In this document: in pieces, positions 25,005 to 31,493 of the stretch
How the letters are laid out: each line of letters opens with the position of its first letter
Position numbering within the stretch: the first letter of the stretch is position 1
From: Porphyromonadaceae bacterium
GTDB lineage: Bacteria > Bacteroidota > Bacteroidia > Bacteroidales > Dysgonomonadaceae
Direction: 5' to 3'
Assembly: GCA_021372865.1 (NCBI GenBank)
Contig: JAJFTO010000006.1
Span: 1 to 40,567 of the forward strand
DNA length: 40,567 nt
Translations under genes and position numbers: made by a program
Notes under the pieces: model-generated
Told to the model about the DNA's origin: nothing
Database searches by the model: none
Seen by the model: the letters and a program-made list of their open reading frames with translations, nothing else

Positions 25005-27776
25005 CTATTTGCCAGCTGTGAGCGAGGTGACCGTTTTGGCGGGCTGGTTATCCAGCCATAATTCCAATATACCACCCTTTGCCAATTCGGAATGACCGAT
25101 CTGTAAATTTCTGTACGGCTGTCCGTTTAACGTAGCTTGTTGGATATAACAGTTTTCTTTTGAATTATTATGTGTTCTGATCTCAAAAGTTTTTCCTTTA
25201 TAATACAAAGAATTCAGATTTATTATGACCCTGTCGAAAATGGGCGAAGTCATTTCGTAAGACGGGTTTTGGGTACATGTTCCCTGCAGGCTAAACAACC
25301 CGATGGACATCAATGCGCTTATTCCACCCATTTGTCCCTGGTCCTCGTCGTGTCCTCCATAACCGCGGTCGGATGTTGCGGCGCCGTAAGTCTGCTCCTG
25401 AACCCTGCGTACCCAGTACTGAGTCATCCACGGCTTACCTGCATAGTTGAACACATGCGCGTTGGAGCAACCCGGCTGGTTCGCATAATTGACATATCCA
25501 CCTATAAAGTCACTCTCACGGCCTTGTTCGAAAGCATGGTTCAATTTGTCGCATAACGCGTCGTTTCCACCCATCAACTGAGCCAACCGGGGTATGGCAT
25601 GCGACACCGACCATGTGGCTTGCCACGCGTTTGCTTCCACCCAACCTGTTCCCCTTAAAGGATCTTCGTGTAACCATTTGCCGGAAGCATCCCTGGGAAG
25701 GATAAGCTTTAACCCGGGATGAAATAATTTTTCCCAACCCTGCGATCGTTTCAGGTAATACGCTGCATCTTTCTTTTTACCCATTTTGGCCGCCATTTGT
25801 GACAAAGCCCAGTCCTGAAAGGCATATTCGAGTGTGACGCCGGCGTTGCCGGGATAATACCCATTTTTGATATAAAATCGCAATGCCTCATCATTTGGCG
25901 TTCCATACATTTCGTAACCCATCATTCCTCCGGGATGATGGTTCCTGACCATGGCCTTGTATGCTTTTTCAGGATTTACCTTTGTCAACATCCCTTTCTG
26001 GTAAGCGCCAGTGATCAGGTTGGTTGCCGGGCATCCTGTCATGATAAACGAATAAGCACCCATATTCGGTCCCCGTGGAAGCAGTCCCCCGTTTTCGGCA
26101 TATTGTACCAGGCAGGCCGCAAAATCATCGAGTACTTCCGGCCAAGCCAATCCCCACAAAAGATTCAGGTTCCATTGTGTCAACCAGAGAGCGTCGAAAT
26201 TGTACATGTGGAATCTTGTCTTGCCCGCTGTATCCTTCGGAAGCGTCCTTACTTTCAGCGTAGTATTTGTGGTAAAGGCGGGTCTTCCTGTACGTTTGTT
26301 ATGTGTATAATCGGGATAATCTCCGGAAGCATCATCTATTTTGTGGCGGCCGAGAAGCACGTGCCACAAGTCGGTGTAGAACTTAACCTGCTGTTCGTCG
26401 GTGCCACCCTGTACATCTATCCGGCTCAACCATTCGTTCCATTCCCGGCGCGAGTCCATGAGGACACGGTCGAAATCCCAGTGGTCACATTCGGCATTCA
26501 TGTTGTTACGGGCATTTTCGATGTTGGTGTAGGATACAGCAAACTTTACCTTTATTTCATCACCTTTTTTTACATGGTAAACCGCATTGACTCCGGCTGT
26601 GGGTGCATCGTAGTAGCTCCTCTGGTTTGGAATTTTTGTCCATGCATCCTTGCTTCCCTGAAAGGTATTGATATTTTCCGATATTTTGCTGCCATTCCAG
26701 GCATTGAGCGTCTCAAACGGTTTATCGACACGCATCACGAAAAATATCCGGGCGTTATCCGGACCGCCCCATTGACGACCCATGGTATTGAACGAACCCT
26801 CGATCTCGGTGTCGCTAACTTTGGTTACCTGTGCGTCGGTCATGGTGATGGTCGAGAGGTAACCGCCCAGGTTCAACAACAGATCCGAACGGATGTCTTC
26901 CGTATATCTCAGTCTGTAGAAGCTTACTCTGTCCGTACAGGTCTGTTCGACCCATATTTTGTAGTCGTCCAAAAAAACACGGTGATAGCCAGGTTGAACC
27001 AATTCCCCGTCATGGTCAAACTTTGATTTCCATCCTTGTTCTCCAGCTGTCGGGTCTATATTGCCGGTGGTGGGCATAAAATCAAGCCCTGCCAGCATCC
27101 AGCAATGCAATTGGGGAAACCCGAGTATTTCCTGCGAATTGTAATTGTATCCACCGCCACTTTGATTTTTATTACGGGTTAAAGGTGCGGCGCTGATCAT
27201 CCCATAGGGTTGACTTCCTGTGACAAAATAGAAATACCGACCACGTTCCGTTTCAACGTACGGATTTACTTTGGATACATAATCAGGATAATCCTCAGGA
27301 GACGGATATACCTCTATTTCTGAGAGTCCTATCTTCGGACCGTCGGCATCTGTTACCTGGAACTTCAACCATTTCGTATTTTTTTTCGGAAAATCGACCA
27401 CCCTGGCTTTTCCGTCGTTCGGAATTGCAGATACGTATACCTTACTTCCGTCATCGAAAAGAAATGTCCCTCCGGCAAGGTGACTTTCGGACGACGCTCT
27501 GTCGTAAAGAATTACCCGGTTGATATTCCGGGGCGTATCCCAGGTGAGTTGTATCCAAGGGCGACCGAACCCACCCCATGCATTTACCGCACTTTGGGAA
27601 CTCCATTCGCCCAAACCATCTACGCCAATGATTCCATCGACAGACTGTTCCGCGTTGATACCTGCCGATACGGTTACTTTTGCAAGCGGAGCAATGTTAT
27701 AAGGTCCGGCAACAGAGATTCCAGTAAATACCTGATTTGTAATTAATAAGATTAAAAATAAATGCCAAGTTTTCAT
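25005..27776 (-). CDS. GH92-like glycoside hydrolase with N-terminal F5/8C domain, exported
   Basis: This 923-aa protein has a signal peptide (about 1-23, ending SVAG). Residues about 28-160 form an F5/8 type C (discoidin-like, carbohydrate-binding) domain, including 'GEWSSQ' and 'WIQLTWDTPRNINRVILYDR'. The remainder resembles GH92 exo-alpha-mannosidases: the N-terminal beta domain 'VNPYVETERGRYFYFVTGSQ', 'GFPQLHCWMLAGLDFMPTTG', then the (alpha/alpha)6 part 'KFYTDLWHVLLGRHKIDDAS', 'TLWLTQWNLNLLWGLAWPEV' (listed without its leading residues) and 'GYGGHDEDQGQMGGISALMS'. The last block corresponds to the calcium and catalytic region. It departs from the usual GNxDxGQMSxW form, so specificity may differ from ordinary alpha-mannosidases. 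The start codon overlaps the upstream stop (ATGA). Confidence 0.82.
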   Translation of the reverse strand: MKTWHLFLILLITNQVFTGISVAGPYNIAPLAKVTVSAGINAEQSVDGIIGVDGLGEWSSQSAVNAWGGFGRPWIQLTWDTPRNINRVILYDRASSESHLAGGTFLFDDGSKVYVSAIPNDGKARVVDFPKKNTKWLKFQVTDADGPKIGLSEIEVYPSPEDYPDYVSKVNPYVETERGRYFYFVTGSQPYGMISAAPLTRNKNQSGGGYNYNSQEILGFPQLHCWMLAGLDFMPTTGNIDPTAGEQGWKSKFDHDGELVQPGYHRVFLDDYKIWVEQTCTDRVSFYRLRYTEDIRSDLLLNLGGYLSTITMTDAQVTKVSDTEIEGSFNTMGRQWGGPDNARIFFVMRVDKPFETLNAWNGSKISENINTFQGSKDAWTKIPNQRSYYDAPTAGVNAVYHVKKGDEIKVKFAVSYTNIENARNNMNAECDHWDFDRVLMDSRREWNEWLSRIDVQGGTDEQQVKFYTDLWHVLLGRHKIDDASGDYPDYTHNKRTGRPAFTTNTTLKVRTLPKDTAGKTRFHMYNFDALWLTQWNLNLLWGLAWPEVLDDFAACLVQYAENGGLLPRGPNMGAYSFIMTGCPATNLITGAYQKGMLTKVNPEKAYKAMVRNHHPGGMMGYEMYGTPNDEALRFYIKNGYYPGNAGVTLEYAFQDWALSQMAAKMGKKKDAAYYLKRSQGWEKLFHPGLKLILPRDASGKWLHEDPLRGTGWVEANAWQATWSVSHAIPRLAQLMGGNDALCDKLNHAFEQGRESDFIGGYVNYANQPGCSNAHVFNYAGKPWMTQYWVRRVQEQTYGAATSDRGYGGHDEDQGQMGGISALMSIGLFSLQGTCTQNPSYEMTSPIFDRVIINLNSLYYKGKTFEIRTHNNSKENCYIQQATLNGQPYRNLQIGHSELAKGGILELWLDNQPAKTVTSLTAGK

Positions 27777-28771
27777 AATTGTTTTTTTTGTTTACGCATC
27801 AGCTTGCCGGTTGATGAAGAAGGATTGCTGCCATCCCATGAATGATCTTCCATAAACTCGATACGTGTACCGTCTATATTTCTGGTATTGAGTTGTCGTT
27901 TATGATCATTCTTACCGATGGTTGGAGCGGCAACCGTACAACCGGAAGGAAGAACACGCCCTGCAAGCGCTGTCTCGACGGTTTTTATATCATTGGTTAC
28001 CAAGCAAATATGATTTTGACTACCAAGTTGCGATTTGCTGAGCTTTTCGTTCTCCGAAAGCATCAGTTCGATGGTTTGGTCGCTGTCTGGAAATTTCAAG
28101 TGTACCCATCCCACCTTTTCGGGAGTGGGCCCGTGACGCCACAATTCAGTAAACCCCAAAATATTGAAATAAAAATCAAAGGCTTTGTCTACATCGTAAC
28201 AACTAAAGCCCACATGGCTGATTTTCCGGGAGAGACGTGTGGCAAGTAAATCGTTTCCCCGCAAACCGTCGGTGAGGCCTCCACGCGGATACTGTACAAT
28301 TTCTATGGCTACGCCATTGGGATCGTAAACAAAAAAATTCAGATTATCGATATACTTTCCTTTGTTGACCTGAGCGGGCACTTTACAACCTTTGGAAGCC
28401 AGATAGACCCGCATTGCCTCTGCATCATCGGTCAGAAAACCAATATGCATCAGTTTATTCTCATTGTTCCTGCGTTTGGGATTTTCAGGAAAAAGTTCGA
28501 TCACCTGGTCGTCGTTCACCTTGTAAGCGGTCATCCATACGACAGTGTCTCCTTTCTCGTCAGGACGCTTGAGTTCGTGTACTTCAGCATATCCGAGATA
28601 ATCGCTGAAATATCGTCGAGAGTTGGCAAAATCGTCGGTGGCAAACGCCACATGCGCCAGACCCAATAACCTGGGACGCTTAGGCATTTCCGGTTTGCCC
28701 TGCCGCTGGGCAAATAGTGCAGTTCCGAAAAAGATGACCGGAATGATCAGCACGGCACGAAAAATATTCAT
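27773..28771 (-). CDS. Secreted protein with two VOC (glyoxalase/bleomycin-resistance fold) domains
   Basis: This protein has 332 aa from the ATG at 28769-28771 (MNIFRAVLIIPVIFFGTALFAQRQG), which begins with a signal peptide cut near FAQ. Earlier ATGs at 28792 and 28828 would only add a polar lead. The two VOC units span about 33-165 and 182-310. Each keeps the His/Glu, His/Glu metal set. Unit 1 has H40 (LAHVAF), E92 (VIELFP), H109 (LMHIGF) and E157 (VAIEIVQ). Unit 2 has H186 (ISHVGF), E235 (TIELML), H254 (NHICLV) and E305 (TRIEFME). It is therefore likely a metal-dependent enzyme with two sites, acting outside the cytoplasm. No substrate can be read. It lies inside a glycosidase operon and overlaps the GH92 start by 4 bp, so a step in sugar or uronate modification, or aromatic substituent cleavage, is possible but unproven. 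Confidence 0.8.
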   Translation of the reverse strand: MNIFRAVLIIPVIFFGTALFAQRQGKPEMPKRPRLLGLAHVAFATDDFANSRRYFSDYLGYAEVHELKRPDEKGDTVVWMTAYKVNDDQVIELFPENPKRRNNENKLMHIGFLTDDAEAMRVYLASKGCKVPAQVNKGKYIDNLNFFVYDPNGVAIEIVQYPRGGLTDGLRGNDLLATRLSRKISHVGFSCYDVDKAFDFYFNILGFTELWRHGPTPEKVGWVHLKFPDSDQTIELMLSENEKLSKSQLGSQNHICLVTNDIKTVETALAGRVLPSGCTVAAPTIGKNDHKRQLNTRNIDGTRIEFMEDHSWDGSNPSSSTGKLMRKQKKQL

Positions 28772-28837
28772 GTTGTCAAGTTTGTATTTCATTGGCCAAT
28801 ATTTTGTCTTTTCTAAAAAATTCATCATCCCTTTATC

Positions 28838-31099
28838 CTATTTTTCATTGAATGATAATTTTAGCATGCCACACCCTCTTTCCAAAGGTACATCCACATA
28901 CCATCCATTTTTTTCTTTCAATATTTTCAACCGGGCTGGCGTTTCTTTTCCGGGATAATAAACGGTACAAACAGTCCGGTTATTCACTCCTTTGATATTG
29001 CCAATTTTTACACCCACTTTGTCGCTTTCACCGTAAACCACAGGAATTGAATACCCATCGGGAATTTTAAACATATTCACTTTGGCCAGTTTATTTACCA
29101 CCGAAACAACATGAGGTTCCAATACCCATTGACTGTTTTGCATCAGTTTCATCAACGGACCATAATCCAGATAAAATTGTTCTACCTCAGGATCGGGTCC
29201 TATTGAATGATCGTTTCCCGGGAATGGACACATCGGAAATACGCCCATATACAGATATTTTTGAAAAAATGCGTCACCTCCTTCTCTTTTTACGGTGGCT
29301 GCCGCATCTGTCCAGCCCAGCGCCGGCTTATTTATACACAAAAAGGCCGTCGTGTTTAATGCTACGCCGCCATATGTAAATTCGTCAAAAATTCCATCCA
29401 CATGTTTCAGGAAATCGATACGTTTGATGTGGTTGTTGACCAAAATATTTTTTCCTGCATGATGAAATATTGGGCCCAGATCTTCCATTAACGCCTTCCA
29501 CGACGTCACCAGTGAGCGTACAGGCCTCCCCTCAAACCAGGTAATCCCATCGTCGGCACGCTCATTAAACATACGCAGCCAATCCAGGCGATCGATGCAA
29601 ACACCGTAAGAATCCGGAATTTCATTGACATGTCTTTGTGCCTGTTTCAATAGGAATTTCCGGTAATCGTCATCGCCGCAATCCATCACAGCGCATCCCT
29701 TCCAGCTGTACCAACCTTCAGGAGGCGTGGCTCCTATATATTCCGGTTTAGTTACAGTACTGTCGGGACGGGGCAAAATTGCATTCGGAAAGGTCGTATA
29801 GAGATAGTCATTGCTGTTTTTCCAGAGATCTTTTTCTCCCTTTATTGTTCTCGGTGGAGCAGGATATTTTATATGGGCACCAAACTCGGTTACACTAAAA
29901 TAATTGATTACGTAAAACCCGAGTTTCTTCATATAAGCGGCGTAATCGTTCATCTCTTTTACCGATAATTTACCGCCGCCAAAACGATCCCATTGCTCGT
30001 TTGTACCCACGGGGGGTATGAACAACCCCATGTAAGGAAAATCGAAGCTGGCCTGCCAGTTGACTGTGAAGCACATTTTTTTCATTTTGTCCGCATCGAA
30101 TTCTGTAAAATGGTTGGAATATGCTGCGGTTCCCCCTAAAATGCGTGCCTGAGGATTTGGTGGATTAAAGTATTGCGGATAGCGGCTTCTCATCCAGCCA
30201 AGGCCAGGGCGCCAATCATCTTCGTGAGCTGTAATGTCTAAAGAAAACAAACATTCCCGTCCTGACTGGATTCGATTAAATGACCGGGTAAAAACAATAT
30301 CCCCTTGTCGGGACGTATTCATTGTCAAATCAATGATTTCATCTTCCGGCGATAGCGCAAATGTTAGACCGGTGCCGGCGTTAGGTTCGATAACGGTTGC
30401 GATGGGGATGCAGATATTATTTCCATCGGCTGGGACAAAGCCCCGCTGGTGGTTTTTATAGGTGAAATGCGGTATTCCGTAATAGTAGCTGACATCTGAA
30501 AAAGGAACGGGAACCAGCGGGTCCACCCATTTATTGTTTTTTTTATTCAACAAATAAATTTGCGCTCCACCAGGAAATGCTCTCAAAGATCTGGCCAAAG
30601 ATGCATCCAATATTGAAGGATCATATTGGGGTTCTCCCCATGCGGTCCAAAATAAGGTGTTTTTATCGGTCGGGTATTGTATTTTGGTCTGAATTAATGA
30701 TCCCCACGGTTCGCTTGTCCCTTTTACGATCATCTCCCAGCGAATACTGTTCTCTGTTGGGGTAAATTTGTCAATTAATATGCAGGATTTTTGCAACGAA
30801 TCGTGCACCATTTCTCGCTCAAAAATAATTGCCTGATTATCTGATTTTTTTACCAGGGTGTTCCCTTGCTGCCGGCAACCCGCAATGGTGGTGTGCGCAA
30901 AAATGGGTTTCGAATATTTTTTACCATTTATTGAAATCGATTTAATTTCACCCTTTTTAGAAAGCGAAACAGTCAATCCCGAAGTACTTATTTTATACTC
31001 TTCCTTTGTTACCGCACTCAATGTGCCACAACCATAACCCAACCATAAAAAGATTGCAGCCAATGCTGTTATAAACTGCTTTTTTGTGGGCGATTTCAT
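28838..31099 (-). CDS. Unassigned exported protein, possible TIM-barrel glycosidase
   Basis: I do not recognise a named family for this 753-aa protein. Residues 1-30 form an export signal, with C24 in 'LGYGC' as a poor lipobox candidate. Residues about 35-300 look like a beta-sandwich of the kind preceding catalytic barrels in GH31/GH36/GH97-type enzymes ('GLTVSLSKKGEIKSISINGK', 'GFVPADGNNICIPIATVI', 'GTGLTFALSPEDEIIDLT'). Residues about 315-660 have alternating strands and helices suggesting a (beta/alpha)8 barrel: 'KKLGFYVINYFSVTEFG', 'DSYGVCIDRLDWLRMF' (D503, D506), 'NILVNNH' and 'VDGIFDEFTYGG' (D572, E573). The strand-end acids are candidate catalytic residues. A short beta domain ends the protein. 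It is the first gene of the operon, 66 bp before the VOC gene's chosen start. Confidence 0.6.
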   Translation of the reverse strand: MKSPTKKQFITALAAIFLWLGYGCGTLSAVTKEEYKISTSGLTVSLSKKGEIKSISINGKKYSKPIFAHTTIAGCRQQGNTLVKKSDNQAIIFEREMVHDSLQKSCILIDKFTPTENSIRWEMIVKGTSEPWGSLIQTKIQYPTDKNTLFWTAWGEPQYDPSILDASLARSLRAFPGGAQIYLLNKKNNKWVDPLVPVPFSDVSYYYGIPHFTYKNHQRGFVPADGNNICIPIATVIEPNAGTGLTFALSPEDEIIDLTMNTSRQGDIVFTRSFNRIQSGRECLFSLDITAHEDDWRPGLGWMRSRYPQYFNPPNPQARILGGTAAYSNHFTEFDADKMKKMCFTVNWQASFDFPYMGLFIPPVGTNEQWDRFGGGKLSVKEMNDYAAYMKKLGFYVINYFSVTEFGAHIKYPAPPRTIKGEKDLWKNSNDYLYTTFPNAILPRPDSTVTKPEYIGATPPEGWYSWKGCAVMDCGDDDYRKFLLKQAQRHVNEIPDSYGVCIDRLDWLRMFNERADDGITWFEGRPVRSLVTSWKALMEDLGPIFHHAGKNILVNNHIKRIDFLKHVDGIFDEFTYGGVALNTTAFLCINKPALGWTDAAATVKREGGDAFFQKYLYMGVFPMCPFPGNDHSIGPDPEVEQFYLDYGPLMKLMQNSQWVLEPHVVSVVNKLAKVNMFKIPDGYSIPVVYGESDKVGVKIGNIKGVNNRTVCTVYYPGKETPARLKILKEKNGWYVDVPLERGCGMLKLSFNEK

Positions 31100-31114
31100 C
31101 CTATTTTTATAAAA

Positions 31115-31174
31115 TTAAAATGACTCAGGCAGAATATCTGACGGTTTGTTGAGATAATGCAACAATACGCTCAT
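31115..31174 (-). CDS. Possible 19-aa leader peptide upstream of the glycan operon
   Basis: The ATG at 31172-31174 opens MSVLLHYLNKPSDILPESF, stopping at TAA 31115-31117, 15 bp before the start codon of the 753-aa protein gene. Upstream in the same frame the reading stays open for 15 codons (ending RSGESIE) but has no ATG. I cannot tell whether it is translated. It may be a leader peptide or, with the preceding short frame, the remains of one slightly longer small gene split by a frameshift. Confidence 0.25.
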   Translation of the reverse strand: MSVLLHYLNKPSDILPESF

Positions 31175-31176
31175 TT

Positions 31177-31233
31177 CTATACTTTCTCCCGATCTGCTTT
31201 CAATTCTTTGATAATATCAGTTTCTACATTCAT
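31177..31233 (-). CDS. Possible 18-aa leader peptide upstream of the glycan operon
   Basis: The ATG at 31231-31233 opens MNVETDIIKELKADREKV, with TAG at 31177-31179. It begins about 35-40 nt after the transcription start predicted from the promoter at 31274-31307 and ends 2 bp before the next short frame, which is in a different phase. The position suggests a leader frame, but no family is recognised. Confidence 0.25.
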   Translation of the reverse strand: MNVETDIIKELKADREKV

Positions 31234-31273
31234 GGTAATTTACTCTGATGTATCATGAAAGTATATACGCTCG

Positions 31274-31307
31274 CAAATATAGTGAAAATACATTTTCGTT
31301 ATGCAAA
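31274..31307 (-). promoter_or_regulatory. Bacteroidota-type promoter of the glycan operon
   Basis: On the minus strand TTTG (31307-31304) is followed after 22 bp by TATATTTG (31281-31274), an exact TAnnTTTG. The spacing is slightly longer than the usual 19-21. Transcription would start near 31267 and run into the 753-aa protein gene after a leader of about 165 nt. Confidence 0.6.
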
Positions 31308-31400
31308 AATATAAAATGGTCCTTTCGTATCCTTTCCTGCCGTGTTTTTAAATCGGGTAGTGGAGAAATCAATTTGTACAAGGATCATATGGACAAAATC

Positions 31401-31424
31401 AGGAGCGGCCAAACGGTCGCTCCT
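31401..31424 (-). terminator. Hairpin terminator after EF-G2
   Basis: AGGAGCGGCC (31401-31410) and GGTCGCTCCT (31415-31424) form a 10-bp stem with a 4-nt AAAC loop and one G-T pair. On the minus strand it is followed by GATTTTG, a short T run. It lies 70 bp downstream of the EF-G2 stop and upstream of the glycan operon promoter, so it separates two units read in the same direction. The poor T tail keeps confidence moderate. Confidence 0.6.
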
Positions 31425-31493
31425 GTGAATAAAACGATGAATCAGTATTACGATCATTCCTCTTTTTTAATAATTAAAAAGAGAGAGTATAAA

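Larger units (their letters stand above)
31100..31493. other. Leader and promoter region of the glycan operon plus EF-G2 terminator
   Basis: This 394-bp stretch holds no long gene. From the EF-G2 side it contains an AT-rich hairpin just past the EF-G2 stop (about 31463-31488), a strong 10-bp GC hairpin (31401-31424), a Bacteroidota promoter on the minus strand (31304-31307 and 31274-31281) and two very short minus-strand open frames (31233-31177 and 31174-31115). The leader of the glycan operon is thus about 165 nt long and could carry translational or attenuation control. Confidence 0.6.

Noticed and set aside
25935..27026. 363-codon open frame on the plus strand
   Set aside because: It lies entirely antisense to the GH92-like gene, has no recognisable motif, and reflects the codon pattern of the real gene.
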